From Cryptomeria japonica (taxonomy: Eukaryota > Streptophyta > Pinopsida > Cupressales > Cupressaceae), in the NCBI RefSeq assembly GCF_030272615.1, contig NC_081413.1:18178285-18242284 (forward strand): a stretch of 64,000 bases of DNA, in the 5' to 3' direction. The stretch's first letter is position 1, and every line of letters begins with the position of its first letter. The notes under the pieces were generated by a model that had not been told where the DNA came from, searched no databases, and saw only the letters and a list, made by a program, of their open reading frames with translations. This document shows, piece after piece, positions 34,950 to 46,510 of this stretch. A program made the translations under genes and the position numbers.

Positions 34950-36800
34950 CTGTAGGAGAAAAACTTAACCAATTTTCTGAAATTTTCTCACACCCAACAC
35001 TCTGAATTCTCCAACGTTGTTGCAGAGCTCAATTCACTGGATTACCTCGAAGATAGAATGCATTAATGCAATTATACAAAACCTCAACTCGGCCATGCAA
35101 TTTATGGTATTTACTATTTGGGCGTCGTCACTTCTCTCAAGTCTCAACTCTCAAGTCTCATTAATTGCCACACTTGCATGAACTAGCTAGTAGCTACAGT
35201 CTGTGGCATTATTTCAAACTTCAAACTGAAGTACTCGAGCAAAATTTGAATTCATGCCCTTATATTTGATTGGTGATTGGCATTCAAAACTTTTATAGAA
35301 CTCGGCAAACAAGTCCACGTGTTAGCGAGTTAGTGACAATCCTACCAAATCCTCTTAATCACAAGCTCGCAACCCCTTTTATGAATCCTCAAAGAATCTC
35401 GCGAGTGAGCGACAGCTGTTGATCTAACAAAACAACTTATTTCATCACAAGCTCACAACTAGAAACTTAACTTGACTTAAACCCTTGCGATCCCGCGACA
35501 AGAAGACACTTAACCGCCATCGCATGCTCGCAACACTTTTTGACTTAAGACTTACAAACCCGCGAGCATGCGATGACCACAAAATCCGACCAAAACTTAC
35601 CTGTCACCAGATCGCAAGTGCAACTTAAAATGCTAAACAACTTCAAAATTAACCCCATCGCATGATTACAAATTAAAATGACCTAACCGCGAACACCTCA
35701 CGACCTTGCGATAACATAAAATCACATCTAGTCGCAACCTCGCAACATAAAATAGTATTTGGGAATGGGCGCCATTATTAATGCAATTGTACAAATGTCA
35801 AAATCTTGGCTAGATCATGCAAGCCATCACTTCTCTCAAGTCTCATTAATTGCCACACTTGCATGAACTAGCTATTGTGGCATTTGATTGCGATTGCCAT
35901 TCAAAACTTTTACAGAACTCAACAAACAAGTTCACGTGTCAATCCCCATCTTTAATCGCACACTCTCAACCGGTTATAACAATTAGGAAAGGAATCAACG
36001 AGTTAGCAACAATGCTACCAAATCCTCTTAATCACAAGCTCACAACCCCTTTTACGAATCCTCAAAGAATCTCCCGAGTGAGCGACAACCGTTGATCTTC
36101 ATCAAGCCCTTCAGTCGCAACCTCGCAACATTATTTGTAATATTCTCTCTTTACCTGTGAGTGGGTGACCACTGCAAATATAACAAAATAACTTATTTCA
36201 TCACAAGCTCGCAACTCGAAACTTAACTTGACTTAAACCCTTGTGATCCCGCGACAACAAGGCACTTAACCGCCATTGCATGCTCACAACACTTTTTGAC
36301 TTAAGACTTACAAACCGGTGAGCATGCAATGACCATAAAATCAAACCAAAACTTACCTGTCGCCAGATCGCAACTTAAAATGCTAAACAATTTCAAAACC
36401 TGTGAGCAGGTGACGAAACCAACTAAGCTGCAATACCAACTACATCGCATGACCGCAAATTAAAATGACTTAACCACAAACACCTCGCGACCGTGCAACA
36501 ACATAAAATCACACCCAATCGCAAACTCATGACCAAAGTGATTTCATTAACAATCTCCACCTCGCTAACATAAAATGCTAACGCTCAAAAAATAAGAGAC
36601 CTCGTGATTTAAACCCAAACCAATAGGTCCAACACTCGCTAACTCGCCACTTAAATTGTTAAACATGAAATTTATTTGCGAGTTAGAGATGAAACATTAA
36701 ACATGTCTGACCAACCGGTTTGACCACACTTGACAATGACATGGACAAATAAATGGAGGATAACTAAGATTTTCAATGCACGACAACTTTGGTTTACTAG
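34950..36800 (-). repeat. Upstream region of gene X: tandem duplication and CG-containing motifs
   Basis: About 35050-35660 is repeated as about 35780-36440. Shared landmarks are CTCATTAATTGCCACACTTG, ACCAAATCCTCTTAATCACA and a CTCAAAGAATCTC(G/C)CGAGTGAG block. Both copies are full of GCGAG/CTCGCAAC words like those at 27.78-28.56 kb. It sits where the gene X promoter would be. No second gene is seen. Confidence 0.75.
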
Positions 36801-37190
36801 CCAACTAAGATTAAAAAAAAACACAAAACCCTAATCGCCATGAACATCATTTTAAGCATTTACTGTAGAATAGTAGAAAGTTTCTAGTAGTAACGGTTAT
36901 GCAGTATGAATAATTTTATGGATCTTGTGACACAAATTGTTGCATTTCATGTTTAACATAATGTGGAACCAAATACCAATTTACTAATAATTCAATTGTT
37001 TAGTAATAATTCAAATTCACAATTTAAAATATGAAATAAGTATCCGTTCTACTTCTGATTGACAAATTCAAGGAAAATAATATCAAAAATCATCAATGAC
37101 AACCATAGTATTGCAATTTTGCAAATTGAAATTGTAATATGACTCAAGAACTGTAGTATAATTATAAATACCTATAAACTGACTGCTAAT
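36800..37190. other. No recognisable feature
   Basis: AT-rich spacer between the gene X upstream region and the end of the hAT transposase; presumably 3' untranslated sequence of the transposase. Confidence 0.4.
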
Positions 37191-40020
37191 TCACTTCAGT
37201 GACTTAGTCCGACTGTCCGAGGCTTCTATATCCCAAATGGACTCAAGATCTTGAAATTGACTAGTACTAACAGGTTCATCTTCATTCTGAGTCGGGTATT
37301 CAAAAATGTCTTTGTCTTCATGCTGACTCTGAGTCTGCAATCCATCATATTCATTTGTCTCAGCACTAGCACTAGCAGTAACACCACCAGCTTTTAAAGT
37401 GTTACACACCCCTCGTCTTTCACGCATGGAATTCCAGATTGCCAGTGCCCTATCATATGGAAAATCTCTAACATTATACTGGGTTACAAACAACCTCAAG
37501 CAAGTTTCCAAATTCTTGTCTAATTTGTTTCTGATCTTTGATTTCAAAAGCCCTAATGCACTGAAAACTCTCTCATCTTCCACCGACCCCAATATCATTG
37601 TTTGACATAAATCAACAAGTTTCAAATATTCTAGTATTGCAATACGCAATGCTTCACTTTGATCTATCATTTTCCAAAGCCTTGTGATTGATCCAGGTTC
37701 AAATGGATTCTCCAAGTTAACCAACTGTTGTTTCATAACCAATGCAAACTATTTGCATTGTTTTCTAAGATGATCTGAATTTAAAATTCCTTCTATTGGT
37801 TGTCCATTGCAATATACATCTTTTGAAAATGTCAATATCAATTCCTCTAGTTTTTTATGATACATGTTTGAGTCATTTGGATTATCTCCAATTGAATGCC
37901 AAAATTGAGGATACACACAACCCATGGCTTCAAGTATTTCTTCTTGAGGGAATCTTTCACAAATCTCAGTTGAAAGTTCATATTCAATAGACTTCAAATT
38001 ATCACTAACAGATTTAACAATCCTGTCAAAATATTCCTTTTTAACTGGTAGTGCTCTGCCTCGCTTGCCCATCTTAGATTGGTGCATTGGTATCTGAAAT
38101 CCTTTTACAAAGACACAGCTCATTTTTGGTATTGAAATGTAAAAAAATTTCAGCATGATTCAAATCTGTAATTATCTGCCACCTAAAAAAATTTGGGCTT
38201 CGCCCTATTAGATCTTAATATAGACCATCCAGGCTCAAGCATGTCATTTTATGTAGAGTGCTATACTCATTGATATACATAGTTCTGTCTTGGGCTTTCT
38301 TAACAAGTTTTTTCATTGAATCCAGCATGGGGAGAAGACTAGCTAAAGTTAACAGAGTCTCTATATCACTTAACTTATGTAAGAGATCGGGAGCTTTGTC
38401 TACTATGAGGTGTTGCTCATACATTAGACCGATCAAGGATTGATATTTTGTTAGAACTCATTCCATTGGTCCATGCAAGGAGATCCATTTGGTCTCAACA
38501 TCCCTGAGAAGCTTGTTTTCTCTTGTTACTCCCTCAGCAAAAATCTGAAATTCTGCAAAATGTTTAGGACTTCGGCAGAAGTATGAGTGGATCTCATGGA
38601 CCAGATCTTCAACTTTTGACACTATAGGGAAATTGCTTACAATTCTATATGCTAAATTCATTCGATGGGCCATGCAGTGAATGCCAACCATGTATGGTGC
38701 AATACTAGTTTGTAATCTTGCGCAAAGACGGGTCCTTTGACCTTGCATTACTGTAGCTCCAACACACACCAACTTCTTGGCAATTGTCAAGTCATCCATA
38801 CTAGCAATTTCATTCAAAGCTTTCTTAACTTCCAAATATAAATTTTCTATTGTTGAATTGCCCCTCATTTTACGAACATAGAGTAGATGAGCTCGGCGGA
38901 CGTGTTCTTTTATAGTATACACATGCATACAAACCCAAGCAGTGTTATCTATTGCAGTAACTTCATCTATGGTTAGTGAAATGAAATTTGACTCTTGTAC
39001 ACTCTCTTGTAAATTTTGCTTTTCCACCTCAGTGAGACAGTTTGCCATTTCCCATCCAACATTTATTGACCAATGTGACATAGGATAGTGAGGAACATTC
39101 AAAAAAGATAATAAATTACTAAATTCTAGGAAATCTTTCATAGGATGCCCTCTCGACATAATATAAAAAATAACACTCATCTGAACAGTCTTTGCCAGGC
39201 TTGCATCTTTCGCTGCATGTTCAAGCCCAGCCTTGATTATATTTCCAAATCCACTATTACCAATCATTGTCGTTTTGTGGTTATGCTCTTCATATTCCAT
39301 GACATACTTAACATGAAGACATTCTTCCTTTGATTTCCATCTTACTACTCGTGTTTCCTTTCCGTCTATGATCTGTTTTTCATAAACCTTACCAATATGC
39401 TTTTCTATGGTGTCAAGCTTTAGCTGCATCTTCTTCTCTCTTTTTGTTTTCCAGCTACAAATCTTACACCTACATTCTGTTGGTTGTTCATCATTGTTTG
39501 GGACCGGTTCAATGAATGGGTACTTTGCTACTCAATCAATCTTAAAACTCCTTGTCATCTCCCACTCTCGCCCTAGTTTTACTTTCCTTTTTCTTTTCTT
39601 CCTACCAACATCATCTTCAGTACTAGCATTTGCATCCACGTGAATTACCTCATTGTGTGTATCCCTTACAACATCTTCTACCGTATCGATATTGCCATCC
39701 TCATTTGATGCATTTAACTCAATGACAATCCCACCTTGTGGTGGTGGTGAGCTACTGTGAATGGCTTCTACAAGTACAGAAGTTGATGGACCAGAAACTT
39801 TGCCAATTCCAAAGAAAGACTTTATGGTAGTATCTTTAATTTTAAGTTTTGGGCGTTTTGATGGCCTCTCAATCCCTTCAGTTTCACCGCCCTGAGGAGT
39901 CTTACCCTTTTCTGACATCTCAATCCCTTCACCACCCTGAGGAGTCTCAGTCTCACCCTTGTGTGACATCTCAATCCCTTCACCACCCTAAGGAGTCTCA
40001 CCCATGTCTGACTGTGACAT
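37191..40020 (-). pseudogene. hAT-family transposase, broken
   Basis: hAT transposases cut and paste DNA and leave 8-bp duplications. The chosen ATG (40020) opens MSQSDMGETP; a repeated PQGGE(G/T)(I/E) tail and basic KRPKLK and KKRKRKVK segments follow. A zinc finger (ECRCKICSWKTKREKK ... LDTIEKHIGK) precedes the catalytic region with SLTIDEVTAIDNTAWV, VCVGATVMQGQRTRL and GIHCMAHRMNLAY. The C-terminal half (38156-37191, shifted frame, perhaps across an intron near 38170-38215) ends in a dimerisation-type segment, ILGSVEDERVFSALGLLKSK. TGA stops at about 39530 and 38456 sit where Trp is likely, and a TAG near 39990 where Gln is likely. Ordinary hAT length. Confidence 0.9.
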
Positions 40021-40309
40021 CTTGAGTCTTGACCTCTCACTACGAATTAAAAGTTAAAACTAATACTATCAAGTATGAAGAAATGATTACTCACATTTAT
40101 GCCTTCTCAATTCTCTGAATCAGGAATCAGGAATGCCTGGGCCTGTGTTGCAGGATTGTAACTCTGGCCCTCTGCCCTACAATGTGAATGAACTTTGACT
40201 TTCCAACTCAATTTGCGGAATGCAAATCGAGACTCGAGAGCTCCCAATTTACTAATCAGACATGAACAAATTGTAAGAAAGAGTGTATTTATAGCAATCC
40301 ATGATTGCA

Positions 40310-40687
40310 TTTTTGGTGAATTGTGCAGGCGTGCAATGAAAATTTAATTTAAGCGAGGCGAAATGGGTCCTCGAATGCTTATAATGTTTTAATTTTCTTT
40401 GGCGAATTTGGCCGACGCATGCAATGAACATTTAATTTACCATTGGCGAATTAGGTCCTGGGTACGTGGTTGTTTTACTATTGTTGGCGAATATACGGAG
40501 GTGATCTAATACCCGTGTCCAAGTGATTTTAGGAGAATATTATGGGCATGCACATCGATGATGTGTGGTCAATGGCGAAGCTAGATTCTACAGTGCACCG
40601 TTAACCCCAAAATTTTGGGCGATTTGACCACGATTTTGCCCCAGACAAATCGCATGAAATTCGCCAATTGGTGAAGAATCGCCACTA
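40310..40687 (+). repeat. Right subterminal repeat cluster (GGCGAATT-like)
   Basis: About eight copies, including GGTGAATTG, GAGGCGAAAT, TTGGCGAATTTGG, TTGGCGAATTAGG, TTGGCGAATATAC, ATGGCGAAGC, GGGCGATTTG and AATTCGCCAATTGG (both orientations). They resemble the left cluster, which argues that the two ends belong to one element. Confidence 0.7.
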
Positions 40688-42279
40688 AAAAACTCTCTGA
40701 ATCTGTTGTAGAACTTGACAAGAAAATCAAAATTGAAAAATTACTTACTGTCTACCCAGTTAACTCTCCAAAAGAAATAGATGATCTAATTGCAAAGGCC
40801 AACCGGTCAGTATTCTCTACTGCACACCAGCATATTGCACTAATGGCAAGAAGAGTAAATGAGGTAACTGAAGAAACAAAAAATGGATGGGATATATTCC
40901 TTGTGGAGAAGGAAAAGCAAGAAGAGTACAGGAACCCCAAGCCTATCAAAGTCTATCAGAAAGACAAAGATAAGGGTAAAGGAAAGGTTGGTGGATCTCC
41001 TACTATCAAAATAAAAGATAACTTATCCCCACCGCCTCTCATTACTCCACCGGTAACAACAACAAAACACCAACCGGCAGATGACAGTATGGATGTATCA
41101 CAAGAGGATACTAATTCTAATTCAGAGGTACTATACACAGTTGATGTTGATACTCAAAAGGTCAACATTATGGTAGATAAAGACACAACCGGTAAGATTG
41201 ACATAGCTAGTGAGCCACCGGCAACTGACAACATTGATAACACTGAAGGAAAAGTGGAAGATGATAGCACAAGGAAATAGATAGAGACTGAAACAGATCA
41301 ATAGACAGAGAGACAAGCAAAGCAATAGGCTCCGGAATAGGAACAGGTTCATGTGGAAACAGTGCCACCGGCAACAGGAGAGAAACAAAAACCCTTGCTT
41401 AAGGAAATGGAAACACAGACTGACCTACCAGAGGTCACTACAAGCATGGTTACTTCCTCCACTGGTGGAATTCAGAATGTTGGTTCCTCCTCAGCAGGTT
41501 ACAAATCAACCAATGTAACTGAAGTTCTTTTATATTCTTTAAAGAAAATAACTGATTGTAGTTCATAGGCATATAAAGCTATAGATGACACAATTCCAAT
41601 TTTGAAGATGATAGCTCCAAAATGCAATATAGATATTAAGGATTCTTTGAGTCAACTTGACACTTTGTCGAAGTATATTACTGACAACACAATGACAGTT
41701 GAACAAATAAAGGAAGAGGCATTCAAAGACAGGTTGGAAATTGAAAAACAAAAATTCTTTGAGGATCAAATAAAGAAGTGTACTAGGGAATTTGACACAC
41801 TTCTACCGGAACTATGCAACTCATTGAAGGAATTTAAAAATTTGTACAAAGATACTTGCAAGACAAACTTTTTAACAGTTGACATAGATAAGAAAATGAG
41901 CAAGGTACAAGAAGAAATAAATAAACTTGCTGACAATTTTGTTAATTCACCTGATACATTATCAATTTTTGAGAAAAAGATAACTAGTTTTGAGGAAGAA
42001 TTACTGAAACTAGAGAGAGAAAAGGAGAGAATAATAAACAAGGCTAAGAATCTGAGACTAAGACTAAGTCCAAGATTGGACTATCTAGCATCCCTGAGAA
42101 AGGAAATATCTAAGGCATTAGTACAAGGACAGAAAACACTGGTAGAGCATATGCAGCACCTCACCGGTACAGTTCAAAGAATAGAGGAAGCAATAAAAGA
42201 CAGTAAGAAGTTTATGGAAAGCATAAATTTGATTTTGGTGGATCTTTTTCAAATTGTAACCACCCAGTTACAAGGTTGA
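40688..42279 (+). pseudogene. Element A unknown protein (aORF), C-terminal half
   Basis: It continues the first half: GKL at the left junction joins SESVVELDKKIK here. Contents are FSTAHQHIALMARRVNEVTE, a charged linker rich in KDKGKGK and DDSMDVSQED, then a long coiled-coil region (LEIEKQKFFEDQIKK, FEEELLKLEREKERIINKAK) ending VTTQLQG and a TGA. Five TAG codons interrupt it, four of them within about 65 bases (41278-41340). The coiled coil suggests self-assembly or a structural role; that is inference. Confidence 0.7.
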
Positions 42280-42324
42280 GACAGAAAACTACAACTCTAA
42301 TGACACTTTGACAAGCTTTGTCAT

Positions 42325-42499
42325 TGATGCCAAAGGGGGAGTAGTAGTATGAGAAAATAATCTACAAAAGACTTATCTGCTTAGAGGGAGCTCATATATT
42401 TTTGGTACACATTTTTGGAAACAATTTTTGGATTACAAGTTTTGGATACACTATTGAAATTTTCTCATGAGTGTTGCCATCAATGCCAAAGGGGGAGAT
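42325..42499 (+). promoter_or_regulatory. Doubled polypurine tract of element A
   Basis: GATGCCAAAGGGGGAG occurs at about 42326-42342, and ATGCCAAAGGGGGAGATT again directly before the 3' LTR. Repeated polypurine tracts near the 3' LTR are known from Sirevirus-type Copia elements. Confidence 0.75.
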
Positions 42500-43306
42500 T
42501 GTTGGCATATGCACACTCCAATGAGACATTGTAGGTGATTGAAGGTTTTGTAATTGATGGCAACCTTACAATCCTATGACACTGGCAAGTCATTCCACTG
42601 GCACTAGCAAGATTAGACTCTACACCGGCACTCAGATCACCGGCACCGACAGTGAAAGAAAGCATACTGGCACAGAGGCCGAAAGGATTTTTGTTGAAAT
42701 ATATTTTGTTTATTATTGTAAAATCATTGTAAGTCGACTTGGCAAGTTGTAAAATGACTCTTATATAAGAGAGATCATTTTAGAACATTTGTGTAAGTAA
42801 GTAAGAAGAATGTAATTAGGTGAAATAAGGCAGACCTATTATGCAAATTATAGGTTAAGGGTTTATGTAAGAAGCAGAGCAGAAACTGATACTGGATCTG
42901 GCATTATAGATGCTATTCTGAAGCAGTACAAGACACTGGATTTATATAATCCATTTTGTAAGTCAGTGAGACTTCTATATTGAGCAGTGAGCTTTAGGCA
43001 CTTGGCCTTCCTGCATGTGCAGGCCCCTCTTGTAGCAGTAATATTCTCTTATTGGCCAATAAGTGAATATTGTGGGTCACAAATCCCACCGAGGTTTTTC
43101 CCACACCAGGTTTCCTCGTTAAATCTTTGTGTTATGGTGTGCTTTTCATGTGGTTGTTTCTATCTCTATTTATTGCATTATTTTCTACTATCGGTACACT
43201 GTTCTAATATGTTCTACAGGTTTTAAGTTAAGAAATTTAATATACCGGTTAGATACTGATTCACCCCCCCCCCCCCCCCCTCTCAGTATCTATGGGAATC
43301 CTAACA
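42500..43306 (+). repeat. 3' LTR of element A
   Basis: Starts TGTTGGCATATG right after the polypurine tract and ends CCTAACA. It carries a run of 17 C (43264-43280), longer than in the 5' copy. Confidence 0.93.
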
Positions 43307-44340
43307 CATTTGATGTAGATATAATATTTTGTTGATATTCTAATGATTGATCAATAACTGTTTGTGTATCCTGTGGTGTCACTTCTTGTTCTTTTTCATC
43401 CTCTTTCCTTTATTGTTTTGCATATGCCTCTTTCCTTTGAATTTTGATATCTTCTTGTCTTCTTTCCAACTCTATTCTTTGTTTTGTGAAAGATGAGTCT
43501 TTATTTATAATAACTACTTGTTCTTCATACTTTTCTTTACTTGATACGTCAGATGATAGATCTGAATCCCATTCATATTCGTTTGAATCTATTTCTAACC
43601 CATTGTCTAGAATCACACCACTATATCTAACATGAATGTTATTTGGTGAGAAGAGTTCTCTTATTTTGGCTATCTATTCTTTCACACTTTCTAGAATATC
43701 TTGATCAAGTTCCATGCTTGTTTGTATTCCTTGAACTGGTTTGCAAGATTCTTCTTCTCTTTTGATTGCAAGTTCTTCCTGTTGTTTCTCATATTCTTCT
43801 TGTTTCTATTTGTTAGCTACTATTTATGTTGCTTGGTGTAGCCTTTCTTTCCATGGTTCTTCTTTAGGGAATGCTTTCTTTCTCCACCTTGGATGTTGAT
43901 AATTATTTTGATTTTTCTTTGATTTGGGATACCCAGGTCCTGATTTATCTTCATTAGATTGGTTGTGAGGACAAATGGGTTCTGAAATACCTTCTTGTTG
44001 CTTACCAATTGGTCATTTTCCTTCATATCCCATTTTTTGCATGATCTTATAACCATTTCCATATTATTTTATGAGAATATTAACTTCTATAGTTGTTGCT
44101 ATAGATTCATCTTCATCTCTGTACAACCAACTAAGAATGTCTTTGTCTTCGGTTTCTTCTACAAGTGTTCCAGCTCTAACAAATGCTCCATCAAACATTT
44201 TAACTAATTTCTCTGAGATACATGGTTGAACATTTTTAGGCTTTCCATATGATTTAGGTGAAAGTGGCAAGTTATGAAAAGAATACTTTCCCATTCCTTC
44301 ATCATTTAGTTTGAGCTTTTTCTCAAAGGTTTTTATAAAG
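43307..44340 (-). pseudogene. Tat Gag-Pol linker with G-patch-like segment
   Basis: Minus-strand frames give MGKYSFHNLPLSPKSYGKP, a WLYRDEDESIAT stretch, a worn G-patch-like region (CKKWDMKENDQLVSNKK ... QDLGIPNQ) and a charged helical part (KQRIELERRQEDIKIQRKE). This matches the region between protease and RT of Tat elements. It continues on the far side of element A and, upstream, beyond element C. Confidence 0.6.
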
Positions 44341-45448
44341 TGGAAAATTGGATCCTAGTGATTCCCTCATAGGAGAGAAGGGAAGCCACTAGGATGATTT
44401 TCACTTGGGAGAACTTTACATTCAAAAGAGAGGCTTGAATCCACTAGATCCAAATCCAACAGAAACAATGATGTGAATTTCAAGTGGATTGTAAGGGTTG
44501 AAGTGTCATTTACCCTCTTTTGTAAATGAGAAGGTTGACTTGTTGACTATGTGGAAAAGAGAGAGAAAATGAGTGAAATGAAGAGCTACCAGTTCGGGAT
44601 CGTGTTGTAACTTTGGATCTAAGCTAATTAGACTGATACGAATCTGCCCTACAAATTTGGAGAAAAGTCGTTGGGACTGTGGCGGGAGTGTACATAGTCC
44701 TCCACAAAATCCATGAAACAAAAAGGGTTCTTCCGTCTCTGCAAATGAAGCCCAAACCTACAATTACAACTACAAACCTGCAACCTACACATAGAAAAAA
44801 GGGGAAGAAGGGTTGTGGGTAGGGGTTTGCCTCAGTCAAACCCCGGTTGAGGAATCAACCTTGAAAGAAAGTAATTGTATATGCTTGAATGTAAACAATG
44901 GAAATGTATACCTTGTAGATCTGCAATTTATCGATGATGATTGCTTTGCTTCTTGAATGTAATCACAAGTGTTGCATGAAATAGAATGTAACATGACAAA
45001 ACCCTAACACATGCACGTGCTTGAAAATGAATGTTGTAATGTTGCTCCAATGGATGAATGAAGAAGACTTGAATTCTTAAATGCTTGCTTATCTAATTGT
45101 TGCTCATGCAAATGAGAAAACCAACTCCCTTTTTATACATACCTCAAAAGATTCATTCATCTCACCAAAGGCCGACATCGGGGAGATTTGGGATCCCAAA
45201 GTGTTGATAGGGCCGGGGAGACCTATCTTGGGGCCACCCTAAGAGGATGGGACAAGGGAACCATGCCCCTGTCCTGCCCTATCTTGGGGCCCGGACAGGT
45301 TCCTGAGGCTACCTCAGGGCTCAAATAGGAAGGGATCAAGGGGTGAAAATGCAAAAAGAGGTCTTGGTCAGAAAGGAGGGTGTCGTCGCCAAGGTGAGGA
45401 CCCTAAATGTGGTTAAAATTGCAGGAGGCACAATTTTATGACACTACA
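44341..45448 (-). repeat. 3' LTR of element C
   Basis: Pairs with 49174-50307. It includes a GGGATC/GGGCCGGGGAG-like G-rich part and short open frames (about 70 codons) mirrored in the other copy; these are not genes. Confidence 0.9.
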
Positions 45449-46059
45449 TTTAGCCCCCACTTTAGCAGGAGTATGGCTCACACCAATACTATTGGTAAAG
45501 TAGAAGAAAAGAGAGATGAAGATGAGAGATGTAGAGTAAGATCACAAGGAGTATAATATGTCACTAATCTCGAGGAACCAAGCTCCCAATCTTAGGATCT
45601 TAACTCACTCAAACATATGAAAGAGCACACAAAACAAAAAGGAGTAAGATGCACAAAACAAAAACAAAGCACAAAAGACACATGACAAAAACAAGACACA
45701 AGATGACAAACCAACTAGCTGAAGAGACCTCGATACTCAGATGTCTCAACAACTAATCAGGACACAAAGACTAATGCCATCACATAAACAAAAGAGATTA
45801 CAAAAAATATCAAAGATGACATCATCCATGAACCATCAATAGAAAAACTATGGGTTCATGAGAGGAAGAAGAGAGATGACATGAATACATACTTTGGTGA
45901 TCCATGAGAATAAAGGTGAACAAGAGAGAAACCATGGACATCCCGCCCCTAAAACTAGGTGATCCATGGAGAGAAGGACATGAAAATCTAGCTCCCAAAG
46001 CCTGTTTGGGTGATCCATGTAAGGAAGGAGAGTGGGACATCATTAGTTCCACCTAACCT

Positions 46060-46062
<3 letters not shown>

Positions 46063-46111
<49 letters not shown>
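46063..46111 (+). repeat. (GT)n microsatellite
   Basis: About 24 uninterrupted GT units inside element C. Confidence 0.98.
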
Positions 46112-46112
<1 letters not shown>

Positions 46113-46189
46113 AAGTGAGGTTCGAAGCACCTCATAGTATTTTATGTCCGAGTATGCTACAACCTGTATAGTACATGTGTTAAGAAAGG

Positions 46190-46510
46190 CCTGATATATC
46201 GCTCTAAGAGTCTGTGATGTGGTTCCAAAAATCACCCTGCATAAGAGAAAAGTGGATTCATCTCTCTCTAACAGTCTGTGCACTTGTTTTGAGAATGACC
46301 CACTGTATAAGAAAAGAAGAAGTGAAGACATCTCTCTCTAAGAGTCTATGCTCTGGTTCTGAGAATGATCCACTGTACAAGAGAAAAGTGATGACATCTT
46401 TCTCGAAGAGGCTTCCCTCTGGTTCCAAGAATGTTTCACTGTACAAAAATAGTGATGACACCTTTCTCTAAGAGGCCACCCTCTGGTTCAAATAATGTCC
46501 CATTGTACAA
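46190..46510 (+). repeat. Tandem repeat of about 62-65 bp, five diverged copies
   Basis: Units carry CTCT(C)TAAGAGTCT.., TGTTCTGGTT-like, (G/C)AGAATG.(C/T)CCACTGTA and ACAAGAGAAAAGTG words. The overlapping open frames on both strands come from the repeat itself. Confidence 0.75.

Larger units (their letters stand above)
27380..40687 (-). mobile_element. 13.3-kb insertion with a hAT transposase and gene X
   Basis: It splits the element A frame between GKL and SESVV. The 8-bp sequences beside it, GAAAACTT and AAAAACTC, could be a worn hAT-type target duplication. Both ends (27.41-27.78 and 40.32-40.69 kb) carry many copies of a short TTGGCGAATT-like motif, the kind of subterminal repeat hAT elements use for transposase binding. 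I could not find matching terminal inverted repeats. It may be one large hAT carrying an extra gene, or a hAT nested with a second element. Confidence 0.55.
23342..43306 (+). mobile_element. Element A: Copia-type LTR element with Gag and an unknown ORF but no pol
   Basis: LTRs lie at 23342-24141 and 42500-43306. CATT is found just outside both ends, with the fifth base differing. A weak primer binding site TGGTATTAGAGC follows the left LTR and a polypurine tract AAAGGGGGAGAT precedes the right one. Without the 13.3-kb insert at 27380-40687 it is about 6.7 kb. Inside are Gag and one very long unrecognised frame; no protease, integrase or RT is visible. It sits in the linker of the Tat element. 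It looks non-autonomous and related to Sirevirus-like Copia elements. Confidence 0.85.

Noticed and set aside
44506-44839. Small frames repeated in both LTRs of element C
   Set aside because: Present only because the LTR is duplicated; frames differ between copies and no domain is seen.
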